Shown: positions 1-11,408 of the stretch, in pieces
Layout: the number at the start of each line of letters is the position of its first letter
How positions within the stretch are numbered: position 1 is the first letter of the stretch
NCBI GenBank assembly: GCA_024232295.1
Contig: JAAEPT010000103.1
Location: 1-64,000, forward strand
Direction of reading: 5' to 3'
DNA: 64,000 bases
From: Cytophagales bacterium
GTDB taxonomy: Bacteria; Bacteroidota; Bacteroidia; Cytophagales; JAAEPT01
The notes under the pieces: model-generated
What the model was told of the DNA's origin: nothing
The model's database searches: none
Seen by the model: the letters and a program-made list of their open reading frames with translations, nothing else
Made by a program: the position numbers and the translations under genes

Positions 1-3
1 AAT

Positions 4-76
<73 letters not shown>

Positions 77-117
77 CTCCTTATTCGTTTCCTCAATAGT
101 TTAATACTGTTGACGAT

Positions 118-202
118 GCTCGGGTGGTGGAATTGGTAGACACGTTGGACTTAAAATCCAATGACCTTTTTGGTCGTGCGGGTTCAAGTCCCGCCCCGAG
201 TA
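118..202 (+). tRNA. tRNA-Leu (anticodon TAA)
   Basis: Class II tRNA with long variable arm, anticodon loop ACTTAAAAT, T-arm GGGTTCAAGTCCC, acceptor GCTCGGG/CCCGAGT. Confidence 0.93.
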
Positions 203-205
203 CAA

Positions 206-240
206 TAAAGCTCAATCATTTATTTGATTGGGCTTTTTTT
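206..240 (+). terminator. Rho-independent terminator after tRNA-Leu
   Basis: GC.CAATCA-tttat-TGATTG.GC stem followed by a T-run. Confidence 0.7.
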
Positions 241-341
241 GTTTATAGAGCATATTTATGTTTAAAATTATTAGTTTATATAATATATATGAGATAAAAA
301 AATGTAGATTTGAAGTTTGTTAAACATAATTATTAACCCAA

Positions 342-1277
342 ATGAATAAGTATACATTCTTGAGTTTTGCAGTTGGTTTGATAGTGGCCCTAACTAGTTG
401 TAGTAAAGATGAAGAGGTCGAAGTAGAAGTAACACCACCTGAAGAAAGTACTGGAATCTTTTCTGACTTTAAACTAGATACTGTCTTAACACTTTCATCA
501 CCTATTCAATCAGGTTCTTATTATCAAGTTGTTGATGATCAGTTATATGGTGTAACATCTTTCCAAGATTCTTTAAAAAGAATTGATTTATCTACTGGAG
601 AAATCACTACATTAGGATATTATATTAATGGAAATATCAACTTCAAAAAATTCAACAATGAAGAGTTCTTATTTTTTGATGAGAATAGTGAAAAGGTAAT
701 AAAATATAACATTTCTACTCCTCTTTTTACAGACAAACAAACTGCTTATTTTGAAAATGTTAGAAACGCAAGTGCCATTATTAGTGATTCTATTTTGGTA
801 AATGTCGACAACTCTAATAACAAGCTATTCTTAATTGATTACAAAAATGGTGGAGATACTTTGAAAAGTAATTCAATACCAATTACTTCAAGTAGTATTA
901 TTGAAATAGTCTCAGATAGTAAAGGAAATCTTTATAGCTATCAGGAAACAGACAAAACTGTTGTTAAAATTGACGTGAGTAATACTGAAAGTTTTGGTAC
1001 AATCTTACAAAATATCCAACAAAATAAAAATAGTGCACTTATTAAGTTAGATTCTTGGTTAGAAGGATATATTGTAGGTGAAGGTACATGGGATGCAGAA
1101 AGCGAAGTTTGGAATTGGAAATACACTTTCGTCAATTCAGATGATACAGAAGTAGGAAAAATCGTCATCAATAATAACATTGATGATCTACGAGGAAATA
1201 ACATTCGACTAAGCGAGGACCAACAAACAGCTGTTATCGTAGATGATGATGGTAAGATTTATATCTACAAAAAATAA
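342..1277 (+). CDS. Hypothetical lipoprotein
   Basis: 311-aa ORF with lipobox-like ALTSCSKDEE N-terminus. Confidence 0.75.
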   Translation: MNKYTFLSFAVGLIVALTSCSKDEEVEVEVTPPEESTGIFSDFKLDTVLTLSSPIQSGSYYQVVDDQLYGVTSFQDSLKRIDLSTGEITTLGYYINGNINFKKFNNEEFLFFDENSEKVIKYNISTPLFTDKQTAYFENVRNASAIISDSILVNVDNSNNKLFLIDYKNGGDTLKSNSIPITSSSIIEIVSDSKGNLYSYQETDKTVVKIDVSNTESFGTILQNIQQNKNSALIKLDSWLEGYIVGEGTWDAESEVWNWKYTFVNSDDTEVGKIVINNNIDDLRGNNIRLSEDQQTAVIVDDDGKIYIYKK

Positions 1278-1305
1278 CTATTACATAATTAACACATAAA
1301 AATAA

Positions 1306-1347
1306 AAAACCTTCAACTCATAGAGAGCTGAAGGTTTTTTATTTTTT
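1306..1347. terminator. Bidirectional terminator between convergent genes
   Basis: AACCTTCAACTC-atagaGAGcTGAAGGTT hairpin flanked by A and T runs. Confidence 0.75.
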
Positions 1348-1362
1348 GAAAAGTTCAGATTA

Positions 1363-2112
1363 TTATTTCTTAGTTGAAACTAATGTAACATCTCCCTTTA
1401 CAACATCTTTTACAACTTCTTCCTCTTCTTCAATTTCTAACTCAAATGTTAAGTCAAAATCAGTATCTCCATCATTTGCTCCAGAAGTAGCTGATTTAAC
1501 ATCTGGTTGGTGTTGTAATCTTACTTGGAATGTACCTTCTTCCAATTCTCCAGCTGTAGTCCATGTAGTAGATAAACCTAGAGGATTACCATTTTTATCT
1601 TTATCATTATAGTTAATTGTAGAAGTACCTGTAATGTTTCCTGTTCCTGTAGGATTAGAGAAAGCATTTTCTGTAAATGCAAAGAACACTTGATGCTCAT
1701 CAGCCTCTTCTTCAATCTCTTCTGTTACATTTTCTCCATGTTCGTGATCATGGTCTTCTTCAGCTAATTTATGATCATGTCCTTCATGATCATCGTGATC
1801 TTCATCTTCTTCGTGCTCACCATCTGGATCATTCAAGATAGTGATGTTCATAGTGTATTCTGTGTTTGCTTTCAAATGAATTTCATCCAAAACTTTCAAC
1901 TCTTGTGCGCCTTCTCCATCTGGATCCTGAGCTTTTGCCACTACAGTGTCTGTAGCACTTATGAATGTAAGCGTTACATCAGTAAATGACTCAACAACTT
2001 TCTCTTCTACAACATCAGGAACTACTTCCTCATCATCATTACCACAAGCAGTAAAAACAACAGCACATACTGATGCAAAAAGAAATTTCGAAAATTGATT
2101 CTTCATTTTCAT
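1363..2112 (-). CDS. His/Asp/Glu-rich lipoprotein, putative metal (zinc)-binding, partner of the adjacent TonB-dependent receptor
   Basis: Lipobox VFTACGNDD; central GEHEEDEDHDDHEGHDHKLAEEDHDHEHGE metal-binding-like stretch; 3 bp from the receptor ORF on the same strand. Confidence 0.7.
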   Translation of the reverse strand: MKMKNQFSKFLFASVCAVVFTACGNDDEEVVPDVVEEKVVESFTDVTLTFISATDTVVAKAQDPDGEGAQELKVLDEIHLKANTEYTMNITILNDPDGEHEEDEDHDDHEGHDHKLAEEDHDHEHGENVTEEIEEEADEHQVFFAFTENAFSNPTGTGNITGTSTINYNDKDKNGNPLGLSTTWTTAGELEEGTFQVRLQHQPDVKSATSGANDGDTDFDLTFELEIEEEEEVVKDVVKGDVTLVSTKK

Positions 2113-2115
2113 AAT

Positions 2116-4497
2116 TTAAAATTTATAATTAATTGATAGTAAAATATTTATTCCCTGTTCATCTGCAAAATATCGCATTTCATTTAAGTAATTACGATAC
2201 TTTGTATTTAAAGCATTTTTCAATGCGATACTTCCAATAATTTTTTCATTGATTGCATATTTCCATGTGACATTTAATAGAAAATATCCACTAGGTGCTT
2301 CCATAAAATCAAAAATCTCTGAATTAGTATCTACTTCTACACTCTGTTCTATCAACTGCTCTACAGTTACCACACGAGGAGCATTAAATTGTCTAAAAGT
2401 ATAAGAAGGATTTATTTCTAATGAAGATTTTAATTTACCAAATTGAGGTAATTCCCAATCTAGTGAATAATTCAATTGAATGGGTGGTTGGTTGATAAGA
2501 GCTTCTTGACAAGCAATATTACGTGACCACAAATAACTTAAACCAAAAGTACCTTTCATTTTTTCTACCCAAGAATGCTTCCAAGTAGCATCCATGCCAG
2601 CAAATAAGGCATCTGCTTGATTGATTGCAAAGAAAGGCATTGGACCACGAAAAGTCTCCAGTACTGCAATTGGTTTCTCAAAAATATAATTTTGAATATA
2701 ATGTGTATAGAGTGTAAACTTAAACCGATTTTTCTTTTGCTGAATATCCAATTCATTCACCCACTTATAACACTTTTCTGGAGAGATATTTCCTTCGGCA
2801 GTAGCAATTCTATCTGTTCTTAATCGACCATTATCTTCATAATAACGAAGCAATCCATAAGTATTTTTAAAACCATGTTGACCAAAACTATATAACTCTG
2901 CCATATTGGGCATTCTCCAAGCAGTACCTATATTTGTTCTAAAAATAATTGAATCAGACACATAACGAACCCAACCTAAAGAGGAAGTAAAGTTTTGAAA
3001 AGCAAAATCATCTCTAAAAATATCTTGATTTGGCTCTCTCCCACTTACATAACTAGATTCATAATCTCCCCTAGCCCCAAACTCAAAAGTATTTCGACCT
3101 TCTTTCCAGTTTTCTATTGCAAATAAACTATACCGAGTACTCTTATAATTAGGGATGAAAGCAGTAACTCCTGTACCTGGATTATTAATATTCGTTTGTT
3201 CAAAAATTTGTCCACCTACAGTACCAGACAAATGTACATCAAACTTATGATTCCACTCCAATTGATAATCATCAGTAGTTAAATCCAAATCAATGATGGG
3301 TTTATTAGCATTACGTCTTACATCATACTCTTGTCTGAAATTAAACTGCTTTCCTACTTTTAGGACAAAATCAGATTTTTCTGATTGCCACCAACGAAGT
3401 TCAAATTTAGCTAAATGATGCTGTGTTAATTGTTTGGGTTCATTAATCTCATAAGAAAAAGGCTTGATGATAATTGGTTCATCAGCATTCAATGAATTAA
3501 TAAATAGATTGGCACTTTCTGCGACTGATGAACGTAATAAACCTAAATCTTGGTTTACTAAACTATAGTAAAGCTTTGTATCAAATGATTTAATCTTATA
3601 TCGTACTCCTGTATTTAATGAGTATTCTTCTTTGCCTGTATTTGTCAGTGAATAATCAGGGCTAGATAAATCTCCTACCTTTTGATAACTTCCCCCTATG
3701 TGATAAGCAAAATTCTTCAGACCTTGACCAAATGAAGCTTTTCCCAAATAACCTTGCCCATTTGATTGATATCCAGCACCAATATTTCCATGAATTTTTT
3801 TCTTGAAGTACAATGGATTAGGGTCAATAACAATTGCACCTCCTAATGCTTCTGGTCCAAAACGTACACCTCCAGCTCCTTTGATGACTGTGATACTATG
3901 CATATCTGAAATATCAATCTCTGGAGCGTGTTCACTTCCCCAGTTCTGAAAGCCATGTTTTAACCCATTATTTAAAACCAAAACTCGATTTCCATATAAT
4001 CCATGAATTACAGGGAGTTGAACATTATTTCCAACACTTGTGAAAGTTACTCCATCGACTTTTTCAATAGCTTCTGCCAGTGTAGAGATATTTTCTTCTG
4101 ATTCTAAAACAATTTCTTCTTGAGCAATGGAGACAGTACTCTTTTTCTTAGCAGCTTTTACCCTTAGCTCTGCTCCATTTTCAATAATATAAATATCTTG
4201 TTGAATTTTGAACTCTATATAACCCCTATCGGCATTACATAAAGTATCTCGATAACCAACACAAGAGCAACGAACTGTGTTATTAGCAGTACACAAATCT
4301 TTGATTACAAAATAGCCACTTGTATCAGTATAAAAATGCCCCTTCACTCCATCAATTTTGATATGGACATAAGGAACAGGTTCATTTGTTTCTATGTCTA
4401 ATACCCTTCCTTTTAATTGATGTTGACAGCATTCTTGTCCATAGACAAACACACTACTCAACACACCCAAAAGGAATAATATTAATGATTTTTTCAT
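2116..4497 (-). CDS. TonB-dependent receptor with N-terminal carboxypeptidase-regulatory-like domain
   Basis: GRVLDIETNEPVPYVHIKIDG domain, plug domain (IEKVDGVTFTSVGNNVQLPVIHGLYGNRVLVLNNG), beta-barrel ending in INYKF. Confidence 0.9.
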   Translation of the reverse strand: MKKSLILFLLGVLSSVFVYGQECCQHQLKGRVLDIETNEPVPYVHIKIDGVKGHFYTDTSGYFVIKDLCTANNTVRCSCVGYRDTLCNADRGYIEFKIQQDIYIIENGAELRVKAAKKKSTVSIAQEEIVLESEENISTLAEAIEKVDGVTFTSVGNNVQLPVIHGLYGNRVLVLNNGLKHGFQNWGSEHAPEIDISDMHSITVIKGAGGVRFGPEALGGAIVIDPNPLYFKKKIHGNIGAGYQSNGQGYLGKASFGQGLKNFAYHIGGSYQKVGDLSSPDYSLTNTGKEEYSLNTGVRYKIKSFDTKLYYSLVNQDLGLLRSSVAESANLFINSLNADEPIIIKPFSYEINEPKQLTQHHLAKFELRWWQSEKSDFVLKVGKQFNFRQEYDVRRNANKPIIDLDLTTDDYQLEWNHKFDVHLSGTVGGQIFEQTNINNPGTGVTAFIPNYKSTRYSLFAIENWKEGRNTFEFGARGDYESSYVSGREPNQDIFRDDFAFQNFTSSLGWVRYVSDSIIFRTNIGTAWRMPNMAELYSFGQHGFKNTYGLLRYYEDNGRLRTDRIATAEGNISPEKCYKWVNELDIQQKKNRFKFTLYTHYIQNYIFEKPIAVLETFRGPMPFFAINQADALFAGMDATWKHSWVEKMKGTFGLSYLWSRNIACQEALINQPPIQLNYSLDWELPQFGKLKSSLEINPSYTFRQFNAPRVVTVEQLIEQSVEVDTNSEIFDFMEAPSGYFLLNVTWKYAINEKIIGSIALKNALNTKYRNYLNEMRYFADEQGINILLSINYKF

Positions 4498-4551
4498 TCT
4501 CTTCTTTCTATCAAACGCAACCTGTTTGCAAAACTACAAAGAATAATTACA

Positions 4552-4570
4552 AACGCAACTTAGTTGTGTT
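4552..4570. promoter_or_regulatory. Candidate Fur/Zur-type operator (AACgCAACTtAGTTGtGTT)
   Basis: 19-bp palindrome with one mismatched pair, between the divergent TonB receptor and Fur-family gene; a related half-site CAAACGCAAC recurs at 4512-4521. Confidence 0.5.
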
Positions 4571-4599
4571 AAAAAACAAAAATGCTTATCTTTGAATTA

Positions 4600-5019
4600 A
4601 TGAAAAATCAAAATGACATAGCAGTATACCTTAATCAACACGGAATCAAAAAAACGGCTTTTCGTGTAGAGCTTCTTGATTTATTTTTTAGCAATTCTTC
4701 ACTTACACAAGAAGAGATTAAAGAACAGATAAAAGAAACGAAGAATAAAGTTACTATCTATAGAGCATTGGAAGCTTTTGAAAAAAAAGGCATTATTCAT
4801 AAGGTACCAGATATCAACAATGTAATGCGTTATGCACTCTGTCAAGTAGGTTGTTGTTCGGAAGAAGCACACACACACAACCACATTCATTTCATTTGCA
4901 AAAGTTGTAAAAGTACTTACTGTATTGAAGAAGTTAAAATACCAAACATAAACTTACCTGAGGGGTATCAAAAAGAAGGAGTACGTTTGACTGTAGAAGG
5001 AGTTTGTCCTCGTTGCTAA
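4600..5019 (+). CDS. Fur-family transcriptional regulator (Zur-like)
   Basis: Winged-helix region (VTIYRALEAFEKKGIIHKV), HTHNHIHFICKSC metal site and C-terminal CPRC; start placed at MKNQND inside ORF 4582..5019. Confidence 0.85.
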   Translation: MKNQNDIAVYLNQHGIKKTAFRVELLDLFFSNSSLTQEEIKEQIKETKNKVTIYRALEAFEKKGIIHKVPDINNVMRYALCQVGCCSEEAHTHNHIHFICKSCKSTYCIEEVKIPNINLPEGYQKEGVRLTVEGVCPRC

Positions 5020-5879
5020 TGACTCTTCTTAAATTGTGAAGGAGACATTTTTGTACATTTTTTAAAAAAGTTGCTAAAATTGGCTGGTTCCGAAAACCCC
5101 AACTCATAAGCAATCTCTTTTGCACTAGCATCTGTAAAATACAACATTCTTTTGGCAGCTGTTGTAATTCTTGATTGAATATATTCTTTGGCGGTTTTAC
5201 CAATTAATGATTTTACGGTACGATTCAAATAGTCTGGAGTAATATTCAACTCTTCTGCATATTGGCTTGTACTGTGCCACTCCTTGTAGTGTTCATCTAC
5301 TAACTTTTTAAAATTCTTAAGAATTGTATTTCCGGATTCTGTTTCTTGAAGATTATCTGAAATGGGTAAAAAATCAGTGCATTGAATCAGAAAAAGCTTG
5401 AGTAATGATCCAAGTGCTTGTTCTTTGAAACGAATAGAAGAATTAGAATATATCACCATTTCCTCACATAATTTATTTAGTTGAGTCAATTGTTCTTTTG
5501 TAAGTACTAAAGGAGGAGTTTTTCCATAGTCATGAAACAAATTAAGGTTGGCAATAAAAGAACGATCAATATTATTTTCAAGCAAAAATTGAGATGAAAA
5601 CACAAAAGAAAAACCCATAGATTTCTGTTCTTCGACTACATGATGAACCTGTCCCGGACTTACAAAAAACACCTGTGAACTCTCCAGTTCATATTCATGA
5701 AAATCGATAATATGTTTGCCTTTTGCTTTCTCTGTAAGAATGACTGTATAATAATTATGACGATGAGGCTTCTCTCCACCACTTTGTTTTATCTTTTCAT
5801 AAATATCCTCCATTCTACTAATGCGAAAACTTCCTTCCTCTCCTCTATTTACTTCTCGATATGTCTTAATTTCTGCCAT
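5016..5879 (-). CDS. AraC-family transcriptional regulator
   Basis: N-terminal cupin (HRHNYYTVILTEKAKG) and C-terminal double HTH (AKEIAYELGFSEPANFSNFFKK). Confidence 0.88.
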   Translation of the reverse strand: MAEIKTYREVNRGEEGSFRISRMEDIYEKIKQSGGEKPHRHNYYTVILTEKAKGKHIIDFHEYELESSQVFFVSPGQVHHVVEEQKSMGFSFVFSSQFLLENNIDRSFIANLNLFHDYGKTPPLVLTKEQLTQLNKLCEEMVIYSNSSIRFKEQALGSLLKLFLIQCTDFLPISDNLQETESGNTILKNFKKLVDEHYKEWHSTSQYAEELNITPDYLNRTVKSLIGKTAKEYIQSRITTAAKRMLYFTDASAKEIAYELGFSEPANFSNFFKKCTKMSPSQFKKSH

Positions 5880-5939
5880 TTCTTATTCTCAAAAAATCCT
5901 TTTACAAGTTAGAAAGTTTAGTGAATAAAAATTGTATTT

Positions 5940-8813
5940 TTGTTAAATTCACTGAACCTAAAAAGCCATCTAACTGTGGAGAAAAAAAACACTATAGAAC
6001 AAGAGTACATAGAAGTTTATGGAGCAAGAGAACATAATCTCAAAAACTTTGATGTAAAAATACCTCGCCAAAAGCTTGTTGTAATTACAGGGGTTTCGGG
6101 CAGTGGAAAGTCTTCTTTGGCTTTTGATACAATTTATGCAGAGGGACAGAGAAGATATATGGAGAGTTTTTCGGCTTATGCTCGTTCATTCATTGGGAAT
6201 ATGAAACGCCCTGATGTGGATAAGATCGAAGGATTGAGTCCTGTTATCTCTATTGAACAAAAGACAACTTCTCGTAATCCTCGTTCTACAGTAGGTACTA
6301 CTACAGAAATTTATGACTTTTTACGTTTGTTATTTGCTCGTGCAGGTATTGCCTATTCATACAAGACAGGTGAGCGAATGATTAAACAAAGTGAAGATCA
6401 AATCATCTCACTAATCCTAGAACACTACAGTAATCAAAAGATAAATATCCTTGCTCCTGTGGTGAGGGCAAGAAAAGGACATTATCGTGAGCTATTTGCT
6501 CAAATTAGAAAATCTGGATACTTGAAAGTACGTGTTGATGGTGAAATTATTGACATTACTCCTTCCCTACAACTCGACCGATACAAAACACATGATATTG
6601 AAATTGTAATTGATCGCATAAAAGTGCAAGAAAAAGATGAAGATCGCATTCGTCAATCGATCAAACAAGCACTAAAACAAGGAAATGGTGTACTAGCAAT
6701 TGTAAATCAAGACAATGAGCTTAAGTTCTATTCAAAGCATTTGATGTGTCCAACAACAGGAATCTCTTATGATGAACCTGCTCCGAATTTATTTTCGTTC
6801 AATTCTCCTTATGGAGCTTGTGAACAATGTAATGGTCTGGGGAAAATTGAGGAATTTACACAAAATTCTATCATTCCAAATGATGAACTAAGCATTGCTG
6901 ATGGTGGTATTGCTGCTATTGGAAAACAACGAAATATACAAATATTCAAAGAGATAGAAAGTGTATTAGCTCAATTTGATGAGAAAATCACAACTCCTAT
7001 CAAAGACCTAAAACATAAAGCACTAGAAACTGTACTTCATGGAGGTGAATATGAACATCTTGTAAAATCAAGTGGAGGTACATTTGTTCCCTACTTTGAT
7101 GATTTTGAAGGAGTAATTCCTTTCATGACTCGTCATTTCAAAAAAGGAACAGGAAGTGCACAAAAGAGCTACAAAGACTATTTACATTCCAAAACATGTC
7201 CTTCCTGTAATGGTGCTCGTCTAAAAGAACAGGCTTTATTCTTCAAAATTCATGATAAAAACATTGCTGAAATATCACAAATGGATATTGAGCAATTAAG
7301 TATTTGGTTTGGGGAGTTAGATCAACATTTGGAAGAAAAACAACAGGTAATTGCTGAAGAAATTCTGAAAGAAATCAATAAAAGAATTAAGTTCTTGGTT
7401 GATGTTGGCTTAACCTATTTATCATTAGACCGATCACTTAGAACACTTTCAGGTGGAGAAGCTCAACGCATTCGTCTAGCTACTCAAATAGGAACTCAAC
7501 TGGTGGGGGTAACTTATATTTTGGATGAGCCAAGTATTGGACTGCATCAAAGAGATAATGTAAAACTTATTAATGCTCTACAAGATTTAAGAGATTTGGG
7601 AAATACAGTATTGGTTGTAGAACATGATAAAGATATGATGTTGGCTTCTGACTATGTACTGGACATAGGACCAAAAGCAGGTCGTTTTGGTGGACAAGTA
7701 GTTAGCTCTGGTAATCCACAATCTATTATCAAAGAAAATAATAGTACGACTGCTCAATATTTATCTGAAAATGTACAAATAAAAGTTCCCACAGAACGTA
7801 GAGAAGGAAATGGAAACTTTCTGATCTTACACAATGCTCATGGGAATAACCTCAAAAATGTAACACTTACGCTACCTTTGGGTAAGTTAATTTCAATTAC
7901 GGGAGTTTCGGGAAGTGGAAAATCTACTTTGATTCATAATACACTACACCCAATTCTTTCACAACACTTTTATCGCTCCAAAAAAGATCCTTTGGCTTAT
8001 GATAAAATTGAAGGATTGGAGCATATTGATAAAGTAATTGAGGTTGACCAATCACCAATTGGTAGAACACCACGTTCTAATCCTGCTACTTATACAGGTG
8101 TTTTCACAGAAATTCGTAATTTATTCACACAAGTACCCGAAGCAAAAATTAGAGGATATAAATCTGGACGTTTTTCTTTCAATGTAAAAGGAGGACGATG
8201 CGAAACTTGTGAAGGTGGAGGTTTGAAACTAATTGAAATGGATTTCTTACCAGATGTTTATGTGGAATGTGAAACCTGTAAAGGAAAACGTTATAATCGT
8301 GAAACCTTAGAAATTAGATGGAGAGGAAAGTCTATTTCTGATGTATTGGATATGACAGTAAATGATGCTGTGAAATTCTTTGAAAACCAACCACGCATTA
8401 TTCGCAAAATTCAAGCTCTTCAAGATGTAGGATTAGGCTATATCACACTAGGTCAACATGCTACAACTCTTTCGGGAGGGGAAGCCCAACGTGTAAAACT
8501 AGCTACAGAACTTGCCAAAAAAGATACAGGAAAAACACTTTACATCTTAGACGAACCCACAACAGGACTTCATTTTCAAGACATTCAACAATTGTTAAAT
8601 GTTGTTCATAAATTAGTGGATAAAGGGAATACAATCATCATTATCGAGCACAATCTTGATGTGGTCAAAGTATCTGATCATGTAATTGATATAGGGCTTG
8701 AGGGAGGAAAAAATGGAGGAATTATTCTTACAGAAGGAACACCAGAGGAGGTAGCCAAACACCCAACAAGTTATACTGCGAAGTTTTTGAAACAGGAACT
8801 TCTCCAAAAATAA
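5940..8813 (+). CDS. uvrA: Excinuclease ABC subunit A
   Basis: Two ABC ATPase domains ([24 protein letters not shown]), zinc-finger CxxC motifs, signatures [12 protein letters not shown] and [12 protein letters not shown]. Real start may be the GTG at 5976. Confidence 0.98.
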   Translation: MLNSLNLKSHLTVEKKNTIEQEYIEVYGAREHNLKNFDVKIPRQKLVVITGVSGSGKSSLAFDTIYAEGQRRYMESFSAYARSFIGNMKRPDVDKIEGLSPVISIEQKTTSRNPRSTVGTTTEIYDFLRLLFARAGIAYSYKTGERMIKQSEDQIISLILEHYSNQKINILAPVVRARKGHYRELFAQIRKSGYLKVRVDGEIIDITPSLQLDRYKTHDIEIVIDRIKVQEKDEDRIRQSIKQALKQGNGVLAIVNQDNELKFYSKHLMCPTTGISYDEPAPNLFSFNSPYGACEQCNGLGKIEEFTQNSIIPNDELSIADGGIAAIGKQRNIQIFKEIESVLAQFDEKITTPIKDLKHKALETVLHGGEYEHLVKSSGGTFVPYFDDFEGVIPFMTRHFKKGTGSAQKSYKDYLHSKTCPSCNGARLKEQALFFKIHDKNIAEISQMDIEQLSIWFGELDQHLEEKQQVIAEEILKEINKRIKFLVDVGLTYLSLDRSLRTLSGGEAQRIRLATQIGTQLVGVTYILDEPSIGLHQRDNVKLINALQDLRDLGNTVLVVEHDKDMMLASDYVLDIGPKAGRFGGQVVSSGNPQSIIKENNSTTAQYLSENVQIKVPTERREGNGNFLILHNAHGNNLKNVTLTLPLGKLISITGVSGSGKSTLIHNTLHPILSQHFYRSKKDPLAYDKIEGLEHIDKVIEVDQSPIGRTPRSNPATYTGVFTEIRNLFTQVPEAKIRGYKSGRFSFNVKGGRCETCEGGGLKLIEMDFLPDVYVECETCKGKRYNRETLEIRWRGKSISDVLDMTVNDAVKFFENQPRIIRKIQALQDVGLGYITLGQHATTLSGGEAQRVKLATELAKKDTGKTLYILDEPTTGLHFQDIQQLLNVVHKLVDKGNTIIIIEHNLDVVKVSDHVIDIGLEGGKNGGIILTEGTPEEVAKHPTSYTAKFLKQELLQK

Positions 8814-8835
8814 AAAAGATTGTAAAAATATTTGG

Positions 8836-8883
8836 ACTCAAAAGGTCTTTCTTACGTATGGTAATACCGAAAGAAAGACTTTT
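8836..8883 (+). terminator. uvrA terminator
   Basis: AAAAGGTCTTTCTT ... AAGAAAGACTTTTTT hairpin with T-run. Confidence 0.65.
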
Positions 8884-8893
8884 TTATTTAGAT

Positions 8894-9277
8894 ATGGGTG
8901 TTTATACAAAAACAGCAAAATATTACTTCATCGAAGATAAGATTTTTGTTTCGGAGGTTTTACCCGACTCTGAAATTGTATTGGAAGATGTAGAAATCAA
9001 TAATCAAAAACGAACAGAAGTTCTCAATGGATTAAAATATCCAATTTTGATTGATATTCGAAAAATCAAAAGCATTACAAGAGAAGCTCGTTTGCTTGCT
9101 CGTAATGATGCTTGTACTGGACAATACATTGCTGCTGCTATTTTGGTGGAAGGTACCATTAGTAGGTTAATTGGAAATATTAGTATAGGTTGGAACCTAC
9201 CAGAAATTCCAATGAAAGTTTTCTTGGATAAAAAAGAAGCTTTGGAATGGTTAGAAAATTATGTAAGCAAGGAGTAA
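8894..9277 (+). CDS. Small STAS/SpoIIAA-like (DUF7793-like) protein
   Basis: Alpha/beta domain (YPILIDIRKIKSITREAR ... FLDKKEALEWLENY). ORF track starts at 8858, but that start lies inside the uvrA terminator, so Met at 8894 is preferred. Confidence 0.55.
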   Translation: MGVYTKTAKYYFIEDKIFVSEVLPDSEIVLEDVEINNQKRTEVLNGLKYPILIDIRKIKSITREARLLARNDACTGQYIAAAILVEGTISRLIGNISIGWNLPEIPMKVFLDKKEALEWLENYVSKE

Positions 9278-9329
9278 ATACTTAATATTTTACCTTATTT
9301 TTAATACAAATTCTAAACTTTGTATTGAA

Positions 9330-11360
9330 ATGAAAGCACCTATTGCTCCACAAAAACCACATATTCTCAACAAACATGGACATGAAAGAATCGATAACTA
9401 TTATTGGTTGAATCAAAGAGAAGATCAAGAAGTTATTGATTATCTGAACAAAGAGAATGAGTATACCCAAAATTTTTTAGCTCCTACTCAACAATTACAA
9501 GATAAGTTATATGAAGAAATAGTAGGCAGAATTAAACAAAATGATGAATCTGTGCCCTATTTCTGCGATGGATATTACTTCTATTCTCGTTATGAAAAAG
9601 GAAAAGAATACCCTATTTTTTGTCGAAAAAAAGAAAGCTTAGAAAACAAGGAAGAAATTTTATTGGATGTAAATGAATTGGCAAAAGATCAGTCTTATTG
9701 TCAAGTATCTTCTATTTCTGTAAGTCCAAATGATCAATTATTAGCATATAGTGTGGATTATGTTGGACGAAGATTGTATACAGTATATATCAAAGACCTT
9801 AGTACAGGAGAAGTGTATGAAGAAACAATTACTCAAACAAATGGAGACATTGTATGGGCAAATGATAATCAAACCATTTTCTACACAGTCCAAGAACAAG
9901 AAACACTAAGGGATCATAAAATCTTCTCTTATAAATTGGGTATTAAAGAACATAAAGAAGTTTTCCACGAAGAAGATGATACATTTGGTGTTGCAATTAG
10001 CAAAAGTAGAGACAAACAATTTTTAGTCATTACAAGCTATAGCACACTTACCAATGAATGCCATTATATCAATGCTCTTCAACCAGATGATGAACCTAAA
10101 GTAATCTTACTGAGAGAAAGAGGTCATGAATATAGTGTTGACTTTTATAATAATCAGTGGTACCTCTATACCAATAAAGAAGCCCAAAACTTTAAATTAG
10201 TTACTGCTCCATTTGAACAACCTTCACAATGGACAGAGTTAATTCCACATCGCGAAGATACATTATTAGAAAGCTATGAGCTCTTTGAAAACTATTTGGT
10301 TTTAGAAGAAAGAAATAATGGATTGGTCCAAATTCGTATCATTGATACCAATACACACACAACACACAATATTTCCTTTGAAGAAGAAACATATAGTACC
10401 TATTTAGGAGTGAATTATGAGCCAAATACCAAAAAATTACGCTACATCTATACTTCAATGACAACACCTCATTCTGTCTTGGATTATGATATGGAAACAA
10501 GAGAAAAAACACTCTTGAAACAACATGAAGTACAAGGTGAGTTTGATTCAGCTAACTATGAAACCAAAAGAATTTGGGCGACTGCAAAAGATGGTACTCA
10601 AGTTCCAATGTCAATTGTTTACAAAAAAGGAATTAATCTAAAAGGAAACAACCCTACCCTACTCTATGCTTATGGCTCTTATGGAATCACAATTAATCCT
10701 TCTTTTAGCTCTGTTCGTTTAAGCTTATTGGATAGAGGATTTATTTATGCGATTGCTCATATTAGAGGAAGTGAATATTTGGGTAGGAAGTGGTATGAGG
10801 ATGGGAAATTACTCAAAAAGATGAACACCTTCACTGACTTCATTGATTGTGCAAAACACCTAACAAATGAAGGATATACTTCTTCTGATAAATTGTGTGC
10901 AATGGGCGGAAGTGCTGGAGGTATGCTAATGGGAGGAATTGTAAACCTTGCTCCTCAACTATTCAAAGCAATAATCTCTGCTGTTCCTTTTGTAGATGTT
11001 GTGACAACAATGCTTGATGATAGTATTCCATTGACTACAGGTGAATACGATGAATGGGGAAATCCAAATGAAAAAGAATACTATGAATATATGCTTTCTT
11101 ATTCTCCCTACGATCAAGTAAAAGCACAAGACTATCCTGCTCTTTTGGTAACAACTGGACTTCATGATTCACAAGTACAATATTGGGAGCCTGCAAAGTG
11201 GGTCGCAAAACTGCGTACACAAAAGACAGACAACAACCCATTATTGTTACATACAAATATGGAAGCAGGTCATAGTGGAACTACAGGTAGGTTTGCAATT
11301 CATAAAGAAACGGCTATGGAATATGCTTTTCTACTGCATTTATTAGCGATTAATTCCTAA
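9330..11360 (+). CDS. ptrB: S9 family prolyl oligopeptidase / oligopeptidase B
   Basis: Beta-propeller start (APIAPQKPHILNKHGHERIDNYYWL), catalytic GGSAGGMLMG, C-terminal D and AGHSG. Confidence 0.93.
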   Translation: MKAPIAPQKPHILNKHGHERIDNYYWLNQREDQEVIDYLNKENEYTQNFLAPTQQLQDKLYEEIVGRIKQNDESVPYFCDGYYFYSRYEKGKEYPIFCRKKESLENKEEILLDVNELAKDQSYCQVSSISVSPNDQLLAYSVDYVGRRLYTVYIKDLSTGEVYEETITQTNGDIVWANDNQTIFYTVQEQETLRDHKIFSYKLGIKEHKEVFHEEDDTFGVAISKSRDKQFLVITSYSTLTNECHYINALQPDDEPKVILLRERGHEYSVDFYNNQWYLYTNKEAQNFKLVTAPFEQPSQWTELIPHREDTLLESYELFENYLVLEERNNGLVQIRIIDTNTHTTHNISFEEETYSTYLGVNYEPNTKKLRYIYTSMTTPHSVLDYDMETREKTLLKQHEVQGEFDSANYETKRIWATAKDGTQVPMSIVYKKGINLKGNNPTLLYAYGSYGITINPSFSSVRLSLLDRGFIYAIAHIRGSEYLGRKWYEDGKLLKKMNTFTDFIDCAKHLTNEGYTSSDKLCAMGGSAGGMLMGGIVNLAPQLFKAIISAVPFVDVVTTMLDDSIPLTTGEYDEWGNPNEKEYYEYMLSYSPYDQVKAQDYPALLVTTGLHDSQVQYWEPAKWVAKLRTQKTDNNPLLLHTNMEAGHSGTTGRFAIHKETAMEYAFLLHLLAINS

Positions 11361-11408
11361 AAAAAATGTATATTTAATCTAACTTTTTAACAATACCTAA
11401 ATCTAAAC

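Noticed and set aside
1346-1989. Plus-strand ORFs 1346..1612 and 1771..1989
   Set aside because: Antisense to the His-rich lipoprotein gene, which has a signal peptide and operon context.
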